A stretch of DNA of 64,000 bases from Comamonadaceae bacterium G21597-S1 (GCA_027214345.1 JAPWHR010000014.1:1-64000), one strand, 5' to 3'. Positions 20,309-29,908 are shown, counted from the stretch's first letter. Made by a program: numbers and translations. The notes: generated by a model from the letters alone, not told the origin.

Positions 20309-21208
20309 CTAATGGCGCGACGACGCATAGATGCCGGCCACGATCAGCACGAACGCCACGCCGTGGTAGATCTGCGGCAACTCGCCCAGGAAGGCTGTGG
20401 CCATGACTGCCGCGAACAGCGGCGTGAGGTTGGTGAAGAACCCCGCCACCGCCGGCCCGGCCCGCTGCACGCCCAGGCCCCAGCAGCGGTAGGCCAGCAC
20501 GGCCGGCCCGACCGCGACGAAGGCCAGCGCGGCCAGCAGCATCGGGCTCCAGTGGATGTGCGCATCGGTCAGCGCCCATTCGCCGGCGGTGAACATGCCC
20601 GACCACACCAGGCCCAGCGTCACCTGCGCCAGCAGGAAGGCGGCCCAGTCGTTGCGGATCGCGTCGGGTTCGGCACGCCGCGACAGCAACCAGCTGTACA
20701 AGGCCCAGCAGAACGTCGCCGCCAGCATGAACAGGTCGCCGACCACCAGCCGCAAACCCAGCAGCTCGGTCCAGTCGCCGCGGGTGAGCACCACCACCAC
20801 GCCGGACATCGACAATGCGGCGCCGACCAGCTGCTGGCGCGAGACCCGGGTGTCGAAGAACAACGTGCCGAGCAGCAACATCCACAGCGGCATGCTCGAG
20901 GCCACCAGGGTCACGTTCAGCGCGGTGGAGGTCTGCAGCGCCAGGTACTGCAAGGTGTTGTACAGGCCCACGCCGAACAGCCCCAGCACCGCGAAGCGGC
21001 GCCAATGGGCCCACATGCCGCTGGAGCGCCGCAACACCCACGCGCCCAGCGGCAGCAGGATCGCGAACGCGAAGACCCAGCGCAGCAAGTTCAGCGTGAA
21101 AGGCGGAATGTCGTCGCGCACCAGCCGTCCGACAACGGCATTGCCGGCCCACATCAACGGCGGCACTGTCAGCAGCAAGGCGGTGGACAGTCCCAGGCGT
21201 TGTGTCAT
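20309..21208 (-). CDS. EamA/DMT-family transporter
   Basis: 299 residues with ten predicted membrane helices in two EamA repeats. PPLMWAGNAVVGRLV opens the first and GDLFMLAATFCWALYSWL the second. Members export amino acids or other small metabolites. It is 49 bp upstream of nothing recognisable on its strand other than the amine oxidase gene, with which it may be cotranscribed across a 64-bp gap. The specificity is not determinable. Confidence 0.85.
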   Translation of the reverse strand: MTQRLGLSTALLLTVPPLMWAGNAVVGRLVRDDIPPFTLNLLRWVFAFAILLPLGAWVLRRSSGMWAHWRRFAVLGLFGVGLYNTLQYLALQTSTALNVTLVASSMPLWMLLLGTLFFDTRVSRQQLVGAALSMSGVVVVLTRGDWTELLGLRLVVGDLFMLAATFCWALYSWLLSRRAEPDAIRNDWAAFLLAQVTLGLVWSGMFTAGEWALTDAHIHWSPMLLAALAFVAVGPAVLAYRCWGLGVQRAGPAVAGFFTNLTPLFAAVMATAFLGELPQIYHGVAFVLIVAGIYASSRH

Positions 21209-21256
21209 CGCACCGACTGTAGCGCGATCGGCCAGACCTCGTTGCCGCCGCTGCGG

Positions 21257-21955
21257 TTATGCGGTGGTGCGGGCCAGGCGAGCGATCAGCAGCTTCTTGT
21301 TCTCGCGGCTGCGGAAGGCGTGCTCGCGCATGATGGCCTCGGCGCGAGAGCCGGCCTTCTGCTCGAGTGCCTGCACCAGGTCGACATGGTCCTGCTGGGC
21401 GCGGCGAATGAAGGAGGTTTCCACCGACGGCACCTGGCCTTGCAGCGTCAGTGCATTGGCCCCGGCCATCGGAATGCGGCTGACGAATTGCAGCGTCGCG
21501 GCCAGGGCGTCGTTGGCGCCAGCCGACACGATCAGGCTATGGAAACGCAGGTTGAGCTCGGACCATTGCAGCGCATTGACGCCGCACGACAGGCGGTCTG
21601 CTTCGTCGACCAGCGACTGGCCTACGACAAGACAGGAACGCATCTGCTCCAGGGTCTCGAACGGCACACCACGTTCGACCGCCAGCCGCGCAGCCATGCC
21701 TTCGAGCGTGCCGCGCACGTCGACGGCATCGGCGATCTGATCCAGCGTGAACGCCCGCACCTTGAAGCCGCGCGTGGGCAGGCGTTCGAGCAACCCTTCC
21801 TTCTCCAGTTCACCGAGCGCCAGCCGCAACGGCGTGCGCGAAACCGCGAGTTCCTGCGCGAACTGCAGCTCGACGACACGGTGGCCGGCCGGCAGCTGGC
21901 CCGACAGGATGCGGCCGCGCAATTCGGTGACGACACGTTCGATCTGGGAACTCAT
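21257..21955 (-). CDS. GntR-family (FadR subfamily) transcriptional regulator
   Basis: 232 residues. The N-terminal winged helix-turn-helix (about 5–70) includes RILSGQLPAGHRVVELQFAQ and SRTPLRLALGELEKEGLL. The FCD effector domain follows with the metal-ligand-type pattern DVRGTLEGMAARLA, NLRFHSLIV and HVDLVQALEQ. An ATG that begins directly at the DNA-binding domain was preferred over an upstream in-frame start that would run through an operator. It diverges from an ABC transporter and catabolic cluster, and two matching palindromes lie between them, so it is their probable repressor. Confidence 0.88.
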   Translation of the reverse strand: MSSQIERVVTELRGRILSGQLPAGHRVVELQFAQELAVSRTPLRLALGELEKEGLLERLPTRGFKVRAFTLDQIADAVDVRGTLEGMAARLAVERGVPFETLEQMRSCLVVGQSLVDEADRLSCGVNALQWSELNLRFHSLIVSAGANDALAATLQFVSRIPMAGANALTLQGQVPSVETSFIRRAQQDHVDLVQALEQKAGSRAEAIMREHAFRSRENKKLLIARLARTTA

Positions 21956-22003
21956 GGCATGCGGGAGAGGAGGGACAGACAAGTCAGGTTGCAGTGTAGA
22001 AGC

Positions 22004-22026
22004 GATTTTTGCATGCAGTAATTGAT
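22004..22026. promoter_or_regulatory. GntR-type operator, imperfect copy near the regulator gene
   Basis: TTTTTGCATGCAGTAATTGAT here is nearly the same sequence as the palindrome 85 bp to the right; both share a GCATGC core, extended to TTGCATGCA, and the flanking TGAT. It lies about 50 bp upstream of the regulator's ATG and would serve autoregulation. Confidence 0.7.
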
Positions 22027-22087
22027 CCAAACCAAGGGTTATCCCTAGATTTTGCTTGATGGATATCAAATACAGTCGTCCTGCTTT

Positions 22088-22109
22088 CAGTTATTGCATG
22101 CAATAACTG
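22088..22109. promoter_or_regulatory. GntR-type operator, perfect 22-bp palindrome
   Basis: A perfect dyad whose half-site is CAGTTATTGCA; A+T-rich in a GC-rich genome. The TTGCATGCAA centre is characteristic of FadR-subfamily operators. It is 84 bp before the substrate-binding protein ATG. Centre-to-centre distance to the second copy is 85 bp, close to eight helical turns, which would allow looping. Confidence 0.85.
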
Positions 22110-22192
22110 ATTTGCTGAGCTGGTGAACGACTTTTGCCGTCGTCCGCTGACCGCCGGCCCGAACACCCGGCACGCTGCCCACAGGAGACACC

Positions 22193-23203
22193 ATGAACAC
22201 CCCGATTCGTTTAGCAACATCACTGCTGGTTTGCGCTGCGGCTGGTACGGTCCACGCCCAGAGCATGGCCGAGCTGGTCAGTGCGGCCGAGAAAAAACCT
22301 GCCGTGACCTGGTACGAGAGCTCTCCGTCCGAACAGGCCGACAAGGTGCTCGATGCGTTCAAGGCCAAGTACCCCAACATCAAGATCAAGCACACGCGGC
22401 TGGTCGGTGGCAATGCACTGGCCGTGCGTACCGTGCAGGAAATCCAGGCGCGCGGCTATACGGGCGACGTTCTGACCGGTGGCGCCGACCACATGTGGCA
22501 ACTCAAGGAACGCGGCCACCTGTCATCGGTGGACTGGAGTGCGCTCAACATCCCCAAGGAGATGGCACCCAATGCCTACATGACCAGCACCGCGGCGTCG
22601 ATCTACGTCGTGTCCTGGAATACCAAGAAGGTGAGCGATGCCGAGGCGCCGACAACCTGGGAACAGCTGCTCGATCCCAAATGGACCAACCGCATCGGCT
22701 CCTGGGTGCGCGCCGCGGCCTTTGCCCAGCTGGCGGCGACCCAGGGCGAGGCCAAGGCCACCAAGGACCTGGAACGCTTCGTCGCCCTCAAGCCCATGCT
22801 GTTCAAGAGCACTTTCCCGTTGGCGCAGGCCGTGGGTTCGGGCGAGATCGACCTGGGCCTGGGCTTTTACCACAGCACCCTGCCTCCACTCAACGCCGGC
22901 GCGCCGATCAAGATGCATGCGCTGGACGTGGTGCCGATGCACATCATCTACTCCGCGATCAGCAAGGACGGCAAGAATCCGGAAGGCGCACGCGTGCTGC
23001 TGAGCTGGCTGTCGTCGGAAGAAGGCGCGCTGGCCTACGAGAACGCCACCGGCCGCGGCAATCCGATGCTGGCCAAGACCAAGACCGCACAGTTCATCGC
23101 CGGCAAGAAGCTCTCCGAGTGGGCTCCCGAGAAATCTGGTGAGCTCGGCACGCTGAACGAGCGCTACAACAAGATGCTGGAAACCGTCGGAGCCGCCCGG
23201 TGA
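22193..23203 (+). CDS. ABC transporter periplasmic substrate-binding protein (Fe3+/family 1 type)
   Basis: 336 residues with a signal peptide (MNTPIRLATSLLVCAAAGTVHAQ). The fold is that of extracellular solute-binding proteins of the AfuA/FbpA or PotD kind, with TWYESSPSEQADKVLDAFKAKYP at the mature N-terminus. The tyrosine pair expected of true ferric-binding proteins is not obvious. Together with the enzymes downstream, this favours an organic ligand over iron. CAGGAGA precedes the ATG. It is first gene of a five-gene operon. Confidence 0.88.
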   Translation: MNTPIRLATSLLVCAAAGTVHAQSMAELVSAAEKKPAVTWYESSPSEQADKVLDAFKAKYPNIKIKHTRLVGGNALAVRTVQEIQARGYTGDVLTGGADHMWQLKERGHLSSVDWSALNIPKEMAPNAYMTSTAASIYVVSWNTKKVSDAEAPTTWEQLLDPKWTNRIGSWVRAAAFAQLAATQGEAKATKDLERFVALKPMLFKSTFPLAQAVGSGEIDLGLGFYHSTLPPLNAGAPIKMHALDVVPMHIIYSAISKDGKNPEGARVLLSWLSSEEGALAYENATGRGNPMLAKTKTAQFIAGKKLSEWAPEKSGELGTLNERYNKMLETVGAAR

Positions 23204-24984
23204 CATCCCTGCAGCAGGTCGATACACGTTCAGCGGGGAGTGCCCACGACGGTGGCTCGCCCGCAAGGGCCCCGGCCAAGCCGGTTCGGCCAGCGTTCAC
23301 GCCGCTCAATATCGCCCTGCTGCTGTTGCTGTTCTATTTGGTGGCGGTACCACTGGCATTGTTGCTGGTGGCCAGTTTCACGCCCTCGGGCCTGCCACTG
23401 GATCCCGGTTGGGGTCTGGTGCACTTCGCCGACGTCTATGGCGACCCCGGCTTCTACCAGCTGGTGGGCAACACCATCGTGTTCGCCCTCGGCTGCACGC
23501 TGGGCGCGTTGACGCTCGGCGGCACGCTGGCCTGGCTGGTCGAGCGCACCGACCTGCCGTTCAAGGGTACGGCGCGGGTGGCGATTGCGCTGCCCATGGT
23601 GTTGCCGCCCTTTCTGCTGGCCATGGGTTGGGCGCTGCTGGCCAGCCCGCGCAATGGCTCGTTGAACGAACTCATCAAGATCACACTGGGTCTGGACCAG
23701 GGCCCGCTCAATATCTATTCCCTTGGCGGCATGGTGTTCGTCGAGACGCTGGCCCTGGTGCCGTCGGTGTACCTGATCCTGTCGAGCGCATTCCGCAACA
23801 TGGATCCGGCGCTCGAAGAGGCGGCCATGACCAGCGGCGCGCGCTGGCCGCAGATGATCCGGCGCATCTTCCTGCCCATGCTCTCGCCCGCACTGCTCGC
23901 TGCCGCCGCCTACCTGCTGATCGTCGGTTTCCTGGTATTCGACGTGCCGGGCACGCTGGGCATGCCGGTGGGCATCTTCGTGGTGTCCTCGCGCATCGTC
24001 TACCTGGCCACCGATCAGTCCGGCGGCACCGCCGCCTACGGGCAGATCGCCGCCATCGGCGTGACCTTCCTGGTGTTGCTGCTGGGCCTGGCCTGGTCGT
24101 ACCGCCGGCTCACCGCGCAGGCCAGCCGTTTCGTCACCATCACCGGCAAGGGTTTCCGCCCGCGCGAATTGCGCCTGGGCGCGCTCCAGCCGCTGGCGCT
24201 GGGACTGGTGGCACTGTATTTCCTGCTCGCCGTCATGGCCCCGCTCGGCCTGCTGATCTGGACCAGCCTGACGCCCTACCTGGCGCCGGTGAGTTGGGAC
24301 ATGTTGCCCAAACTCACGCTCGACCACCACGTCGCGCTGCTGGGCGACCGACGCCTGGGCGCCGCCAGCTGGACCTCGATCTGGGTATCGGGTCTGAGCG
24401 CCACCATCGTCACGTCGCTGTCTCTGCTGATCGCCTGGGCCGTGCTGCGCGGCAAGGGCCGTGGCCGCCATCTGATCGACACCCTGTCATTCATGCCGCT
24501 GGCCATCCCCGGCACGATGATCGGCATGGCGTTGATCTATGTCTACCTGACGCTGAGCTTCATCCCGGTCTACGGCACGGCCTGGATCATGGTGATTGCC
24601 TATGTCACGGTCTACCTGTCGTTCACCTCGCGCACGGCCAACGCCACGCTGATCCAGCTGCACCCCGAACTCGAGGAGGCCGCGCGCACCTGTGGAGGCA
24701 CACCGGCCTACACGATCCGCCGCATCGTGTTGCCCCTGATGCTGCCGGCACTGGCCGGTGCCTGGATCTGGGTCGTCGCGCACGTCATGCGCGAGTTGTC
24801 CACCGCCTTGCTGCTGCAGGGCGACGACAACGCCACCGTCGCGGTGCGCCTGTTCAGCTACTGGTCCGGCGGCCAACCCAACAAGGCCGCGGCCGTGGGT
24901 GTCTGGCTGGTCGTGGCCATGACCTTCGTCACCATCGCCTGGCAGTGGCTCTCGGCCCGCCGTCCCACTGCACCCGCCAACTGA
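23200..24984 (+). CDS. ABC transporter permease, fused double domain
   Basis: 594 residues, about twelve membrane helices, two copies of the permease domain fused as in FbpB and ThiP. Each half carries an EAA loop for the ATPase: EEAAMTSGARWPQMIRRI near residue 206 and EEAARTCGGTPAYTIRRI near 490. Translation starts at GTG overlapping the TGA of the binding-protein gene (GTGA), implying coupling. It forms the channel of the importer. Confidence 0.92.
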   Translation: MTSLQQVDTRSAGSAHDGGSPARAPAKPVRPAFTPLNIALLLLLFYLVAVPLALLLVASFTPSGLPLDPGWGLVHFADVYGDPGFYQLVGNTIVFALGCTLGALTLGGTLAWLVERTDLPFKGTARVAIALPMVLPPFLLAMGWALLASPRNGSLNELIKITLGLDQGPLNIYSLGGMVFVETLALVPSVYLILSSAFRNMDPALEEAAMTSGARWPQMIRRIFLPMLSPALLAAAAYLLIVGFLVFDVPGTLGMPVGIFVVSSRIVYLATDQSGGTAAYGQIAAIGVTFLVLLLGLAWSYRRLTAQASRFVTITGKGFRPRELRLGALQPLALGLVALYFLLAVMAPLGLLIWTSLTPYLAPVSWDMLPKLTLDHHVALLGDRRLGAASWTSIWVSGLSATIVTSLSLLIAWAVLRGKGRGRHLIDTLSFMPLAIPGTMIGMALIYVYLTLSFIPVYGTAWIMVIAYVTVYLSFTSRTANATLIQLHPELEEAARTCGGTPAYTIRRIVLPLMLPALAGAWIWVVAHVMRELSTALLLQGDDNATVAVRLFSYWSGGQPNKAAAVGVWLVVAMTFVTIAWQWLSARRPTAPAN

Positions 24985-24991
24985 TAATTCC

Positions 24992-26074
24992 ATGGTCAAC
25001 ATCCAAGATCTCTGGCTCACCTATCCCGGTGCCGCATCCCCGTCGGTCAAGGGCGTCTCGATACAGATCGAGGCCGGCGAATTCCTGACCCTGCTCGGCC
25101 CCAGCGGCTGCGGCAAGACCAGCACGCTGCGCAGCGTCGCCGGCCTGGAAACCCCGACCGGCGGCTCCATCACCATCGGGGCGACCCGCGTATTCGGCGA
25201 CGAGGGCCGCTGCAACATACCGACCCACGCGCGCGATATCGCCATGGTGTTCCAGTCTTATGCCATCTGGCCGCACATGACGGTCGGCCAGAATGTCGCG
25301 TTCCCGCTGGACGTGGCCGGCACCTCGGGCGACGAATCCCGGCGCCGCGTGGCCGAGGTGCTCGACATGGTCGGCCTGCGCGAATACGCCGATCGCAGCG
25401 CCACGCAGCTCTCCGGCGGGCAGCAGCAACGCGTGGCGATCGCCCGCGCGCTGGTGCGCCGCAGCTCGGTGATGCTGCTCGACGAGCCCTTGTCCAACCT
25501 GGATGCCAAGCTGCGCGAGCAGATGCGCGTCGAGCTGCGCGATCTGCTCAAACGCGTCGGCATGACGGCGATCTATGTCACCCACGACCAGGAGGAAGCG
25601 CTGATGTTGTCCGACCGCATCGCGCTGATGCAGGGCGGCCGGCTGATCGAATCCGGCACGCCGCGCAGCCTGTACCTGGAGCCGACGACCGTGTTCGGCG
25701 CCACCTTCCTGGGCGCCGCCGAGGTGATCGCGGTCACGGCCCGCCACGGCAACCGCGTGGACACCGCCATCGGTGCGTTGCAACTGGAGCGGGTCCTGCC
25801 CGACCTGACGCACGTGGCGATCCGCCCCGAGGCCATCGTCATCGAACCCACGACGGGCGTCTCGCAGTCGAACGACGGCATCAATCGCATGCCTGCCACG
25901 CTGACCAGCGTCGTCTTCTCGGGGCGCCACCAGCAACTGGTGCTCGAGCTGCCCGGCGGTCGCCGTCTCAATGCCCAGGTCGACGCGACGCGCCCGTTCG
26001 CCCCCGGCGACGCGGTCGTGGTCGCGCTGCCGCCATCACGCCTGATGCCCCTGCTGGAGGACGCTGCCGCATGA
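24992..26074 (+). CDS. ABC transporter ATP-binding protein (Fe3+/spermidine type)
   Basis: 360 residues. Walker A GPSGCGKTSTL (about 37–47), signature LSGGQQQRVAIARAL, Walker B VMLLDEPLSNLD and switch His in VTHDQEEAL are intact. A C-terminal TOBE domain (about 275–350) follows. It energises the importer encoded just upstream. Its stop overlaps the ATG of the next gene (ATGA), indicating one operon. Confidence 0.93.
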   Translation: MVNIQDLWLTYPGAASPSVKGVSIQIEAGEFLTLLGPSGCGKTSTLRSVAGLETPTGGSITIGATRVFGDEGRCNIPTHARDIAMVFQSYAIWPHMTVGQNVAFPLDVAGTSGDESRRRVAEVLDMVGLREYADRSATQLSGGQQQRVAIARALVRRSSVMLLDEPLSNLDAKLREQMRVELRDLLKRVGMTAIYVTHDQEEALMLSDRIALMQGGRLIESGTPRSLYLEPTTVFGATFLGAAEVIAVTARHGNRVDTAIGALQLERVLPDLTHVAIRPEAIVIEPTTGVSQSNDGINRMPATLTSVVFSGRHQQLVLELPGGRRLNAQVDATRPFAPGDAVVVALPPSRLMPLLEDAAA

Positions 26075-27183
26075 CCACCACAAGCAAGCTCATCGACGTC
26101 CGTCCCTACCGGCTGAAACTGCAGACCCCCTACCGCTGGTCCAAGGGCACGCAATACTTCCGCGGCGGCCTGATCCTGCGCATCGAAAACGAGGGCCATA
26201 TTGGCTGGGGCGAGGCCGCCCTGCCGCCCCATGTCGACTACGACCCCGCCGACTTCGCACGCGAATGCCGTGCGCTGATGGCCGGACTCGATCCGTTGGC
26301 CGACGACTTCCTGGCCCAGCTCGACCTGCGCGAATGCCCGGCCCGGCTGCGCTGCGGCATGTCCACCGCCGTATTGACGCTGCGCGCGGCGCAGGCCGGG
26401 CTGCCACTGGCGACCTATCTGCTGGCCGATGCGCAACCCACACCCGCACGCGTGCCGGTCAACGAACTGATCGGCGATGCCGATCCCGCCGTCTGCGCCG
26501 AGCGCGCCAACGCCGCCGTCGCGCAGGGACAGGACACGGTCAAGGTCAAGTGCACCGACGAGCGCGAGCTCGACCTCGCGCGTATCGCCGCGATCCGCGC
26601 CGCCCAGCCGGACATCCGTATCCGCATCGACCCGAACGAGAGCTGGCCGCTGGCATGGGCCGCCGAGCAGCTCAATGCCATGGACCGCTACACCATCGAC
26701 TATTGCGAAGAGCCGCTGCCACGCGGCACGCCGCTGTCCGCCTACGGGCAGCTGCGCACGCAGACCCGGGTGCCAATCGCGCTCGACGACAGCATCCGCA
26801 CGCTGCGCGACGTCGAACTCGCGGTGCTGCACAAGGCGGCCGACCTGTTCGTGCTCAAGGCGCAACGCGTGGGCGGCCCGGACAAGCTGCTGCAGATCAT
26901 CCGCGCCGCCAGCGCGTCCGGCGTGGGCTGCACCATCACCTCGAGCATCGAGACCTCGCTCGGCCTGTACCTGGGCATCCATTGCACCGCGCTCACCCCG
27001 GCGCCGATGGCGGCGGCGGGCATCGGCACGGCGCGGTTCTTTGCCGAGAACGTGTGCGAGCCACCCCCCATCGTGGACGGCCACATGGCGCTGCCGCAGA
27101 CGCCGGGCCTGGGTTTCGATCCGCAGTCCTGGTGGGACGCGCAGCCGCGCGACACCGAACAGAACGCACCAGTCACGCCTTGA
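26071..27183 (+). CDS. enolase-superfamily enzyme, muconate-lactonizing-enzyme-like
   Basis: 370 residues of the mandelate racemase/muconate lactonizing enzyme fold. The N-terminal capping domain contains GWGEAALPPH. The barrel carries the MLE-subgroup residues: Lys-x-Lys in VKVKC, metal ligands Asp in RIDPNESW, Glu in DYCEEPLP and Asp in ALDDSI, and the opposite Lys in VLKAQRVGG. Such enzymes abstract the proton alpha to a carboxylate (cycloisomerisation, racemisation or dehydration). The reaction here is unknown; placement between an importer and a NicX-like enzyme suggests catabolism of the imported compound. Confidence 0.85.
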   Translation: MTTTSKLIDVRPYRLKLQTPYRWSKGTQYFRGGLILRIENEGHIGWGEAALPPHVDYDPADFARECRALMAGLDPLADDFLAQLDLRECPARLRCGMSTAVLTLRAAQAGLPLATYLLADAQPTPARVPVNELIGDADPAVCAERANAAVAQGQDTVKVKCTDERELDLARIAAIRAAQPDIRIRIDPNESWPLAWAAEQLNAMDRYTIDYCEEPLPRGTPLSAYGQLRTQTRVPIALDDSIRTLRDVELAVLHKAADLFVLKAQRVGGPDKLLQIIRAASASGVGCTITSSIETSLGLYLGIHCTALTPAPMAAAGIGTARFFAENVCEPPPIVDGHMALPQTPGLGFDPQSWWDAQPRDTEQNAPVTP

Positions 27184-27203
27184 AACGGGAGGAAGGCCCA
27201 TCC

Positions 27204-28364
27204 ATGAACAGCAACGAACACCATTACGTCGGACTGCCGACACCCACGGCGAGCCGCATCACCGACACCAAGCACTATTTCCAGGCACTGGACAACTTCA
27301 CCCGCGTCATGGCGATCCGGCCCGGCGAACGGGTGCTGATGCTGGCCGATCCGCTGCTCGACCCGCGCGTCATCGATGCGGTGATCGGTATCGCCAAGTC
27401 CCGTGGCGCCACGGTGCGCATCTACATGGAGACCAGCACCCAGGTGACCGAGGTGCCGGAAGAAGTGCATGCCATGTTGCGCAAGGCCGACTTCGTCGTG
27501 TCCACCTGGTTCTGCTCCATCCTCGATCCGCTGTGCATCGATTTGCGGCGCAAGGGCCAGCGCTGGGTCAAGATCACCTACTTCCGCGACCTGGACCTGC
27601 TGCACACGCCGCAGGCGCGTTTTCCGGTCGACCTGATCGGCGAGATCATCCGCGCTACCGCGCTGCGATACCCGGCCGACGGCGATTTCGACCTGCATTT
27701 CACCGATCCGCGCGGCAGCGATTTCCGCATCCACTTCGACGCCGAGATGCGCACCAACCAGCTCGCCACCAACCGCTGGCGCGGCCAGATGACGGCCGAG
27801 GAAGACGGCTGCTACGTGCACTACCTGCCCACCCACGGCCCCAACCTGTGGGACCACAACTCGGTCAGGAACGACCGCAACGCCGTGGTGCGGATGTCGG
27901 GCGTGTTGTATCCGCAATGGGCGATCGGATTCGAGCGCCCGTTCACGGAACGGATCGGCGTCTGGTTCGAGGGTGACGCGGTCAGCCGCGTCGACGGCGA
28001 GTCCGAAGAGGCCGTCATCCTGCGCGAGATGCTGGTCGGCGGACGCATGATCGAAGGCGGCGGCTGCGGCTTCAACCCCAAGGCTCCGCGCCACACGATC
28101 TACCCGGCCGGCTCGAACGCGCCCGGCGCACTGCATTTCGGCATCGACCTGGTCGAACCCAGCGCCTATATCCGGCGCGTCATGCCGGATTGGGAGGAGC
28201 CGCCGGTGCACATGGACCTGATCGCGCTCGACGCCACCGTCCGGGCCGGCGACAACCTGCTGGTCGAGAACGGATTCCTGTGTGCACTGCGCGATGCGTC
28301 CGTGGTCGAGATGGCGCAGCGTTACGGCGATCCGGTGGAACTGCTCGAACGCCCGGTCGACTGA
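27204..28364 (+). CDS. M29 aminopeptidase-fold / NicX-like metalloenzyme
   Basis: 386 residues. The sequence resembles the family that holds M29 (thermophilic) aminopeptidases and NicX, the Fe(II) 2,5-dihydroxypyridine 5,6-dioxygenase. The C-terminal metal motif His-x-Asp is visible at His336–Asp338 (PPVHMDLIAL), with further candidate ligands His297 and His311. GGGAGGAAGG precedes the ATG, 20 bp after the enolase gene. Whether it is a hydrolase or a ring-opening dioxygenase cannot be settled from sequence. It is last in the operon and probably acts on the same substrate as the enolase-type enzyme. Confidence 0.75.
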   Translation: MNSNEHHYVGLPTPTASRITDTKHYFQALDNFTRVMAIRPGERVLMLADPLLDPRVIDAVIGIAKSRGATVRIYMETSTQVTEVPEEVHAMLRKADFVVSTWFCSILDPLCIDLRRKGQRWVKITYFRDLDLLHTPQARFPVDLIGEIIRATALRYPADGDFDLHFTDPRGSDFRIHFDAEMRTNQLATNRWRGQMTAEEDGCYVHYLPTHGPNLWDHNSVRNDRNAVVRMSGVLYPQWAIGFERPFTERIGVWFEGDAVSRVDGESEEAVILREMLVGGRMIEGGGCGFNPKAPRHTIYPAGSNAPGALHFGIDLVEPSAYIRRVMPDWEEPPVHMDLIALDATVRAGDNLLVENGFLCALRDASVVEMAQRYGDPVELLERPVD

Positions 28365-28551
28365 CAGCCTGTCGGCACGCTGCGCCCGGCCGCAACCCGC
28401 AGTGCGGGTTTGCGGCCCATCTTGCGCAAGCGCAACGCCAGGGCTTGCCAGGTGGTGCAGGCAGGCATCGACGGCCCTGCCTACAATTCTCCGCCGTCAG
28501 TCCGCGCCACAGGGGTGCGCCACGGACGGCACTCCACCACAGCGACCCGAC

Positions 28552-29790
28552 TTGCCGCCGAACACCCGTACCAGCTCCATCTCCGCCGCCACGCAACGCA
28601 CCGTGCTGTTGCTGTCGTTCGCGACCTTCTCCAGCATGGTGGCGCAGCGGATCTGCGATGCGATGTTGCCCGAGCTGGCGCGCAGCTTCGATGTCGGGCT
28701 GGCCCAGGCCGCCGCCGTGGTGTCGATGTTCGCCGTCGTCTACGGCGTGGCACAGCTGGTCTACGGCCCGCTCGGGGACCGGCTGGGCAAGTTCCGTATC
28801 GTGGCCTGGGCCACGCTCGCGTGCGGCGTCGGCAGCGTGCTGGCGGCGCTGGCCGGCAGCCTGAACGCACTGGTGCTCGCGCGCATGGCCACCGGCCTGG
28901 GCGCGGCGGCAGTCATCCCGCTGGCACTCGCCTGGATCGGCGACAACGTGCCCTTCGATGAGTTGCAGGAGACCATTGCCCGCGTCGGCCTGGGCACGAC
29001 GCTGGGCATCGGCGTCGGGCAACTCGTGGGGGGCATGCTGACGCAGACGCTGGGCTGGCGCTGGGCCTTCGTCTTCTTGGCCGCATTGTTCGGCGTGGTC
29101 GGCACATTGCTGCTGCTGGACTGGCGGCGCCAGCGCGCGGCGCCGCAGGCGCCGGGCCCCGACCTGGCAGCGCCCGCTCCCGCAGCCCGGGCCTCGTTCT
29201 TCGCCCAGACCCTGCCCATCGTCACCGGCCCCTGGTCGCGCGTCGTGCTGCTGATCGCGTTCGCCGAGGGTGCTGCCGGCTTCGGCGTGCTGGCCATGTG
29301 GGCCTCGCACCTGCAGCGCGGCATCGGCATGTCGGCGTCGGGCTCGGGTGCGGTGGTGGCCGTGTTCGGCCTGGGCGGCATGCTCTATATGGCCACCGCG
29401 CGGCGGCTGATCGCGCGGCTGGGCCAACACGGGCTCAGCCAGGCCGGCGGCGGCCTGATGGGCCTGTGCGCGCTGGTCGTGGCGTTCTCGCCGGTGTGGC
29501 CCCCCATCGTGCCGGCCAGCCTGCTGGCCGGGTTCGGCTTCTTCATGTTCCACAACACCATGCAGGCCAACGCCACGCAGATGGCGCCCGGGGCCCGCGG
29601 CACCGCGGTGTCGCTGTTCTCCGCCTTCCTGTTCATGGGCCAGTCGGCCGGCGCCTTGCTCGCGGCCAGCCTCATCGCCTGGATCGGTTCGCGCACGGTC
29701 GTGACCCTCGGCGGCGTCATGATGATCGTGCTCGGACTGTGGTTCGGCGCCGCGTTGCGCCGGCGCCAGCGCGCGGCGCTGGAACCCTGA
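28552..29790 (+). CDS. MFS transporter
   Basis: 412 residues from a TTG start (approximate; no good ATG or ribosome site lies in this frame). About twelve membrane helices. The MFS loop 2–3 signature YGPLGDRLGKFRIV is near residues 65–78, and RMATGLGAAAVIPLALAWI marks helices 4–5. It looks like a drug/proton antiporter of the Bcr/arabinose-efflux type. The halohydrin dehalogenase gene follows 118 bp downstream on the same strand. Substrate unknown. Confidence 0.82.
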   Translation: MPPNTRTSSISAATQRTVLLLSFATFSSMVAQRICDAMLPELARSFDVGLAQAAAVVSMFAVVYGVAQLVYGPLGDRLGKFRIVAWATLACGVGSVLAALAGSLNALVLARMATGLGAAAVIPLALAWIGDNVPFDELQETIARVGLGTTLGIGVGQLVGGMLTQTLGWRWAFVFLAALFGVVGTLLLLDWRRQRAAPQAPGPDLAAPAPAARASFFAQTLPIVTGPWSRVVLLIAFAEGAAGFGVLAMWASHLQRGIGMSASGSGAVVAVFGLGGMLYMATARRLIARLGQHGLSQAGGGLMGLCALVVAFSPVWPPIVPASLLAGFGFFMFHNTMQANATQMAPGARGTAVSLFSAFLFMGQSAGALLAASLIAWIGSRTVVTLGGVMMIVLGLWFGAALRRRQRAALEP

Positions 29791-29908
29791 CGGATCGCGG
29801 CCTGTCGGTCGCGCGCCGGCAGGCGGCCGCTGCCCATGCCGCCGGCTGGCGGCACGACGCAGCGCACACGTGGTACGGTTGTCCGTCCGACCGCAGGAGA
29901 CCCGTACC

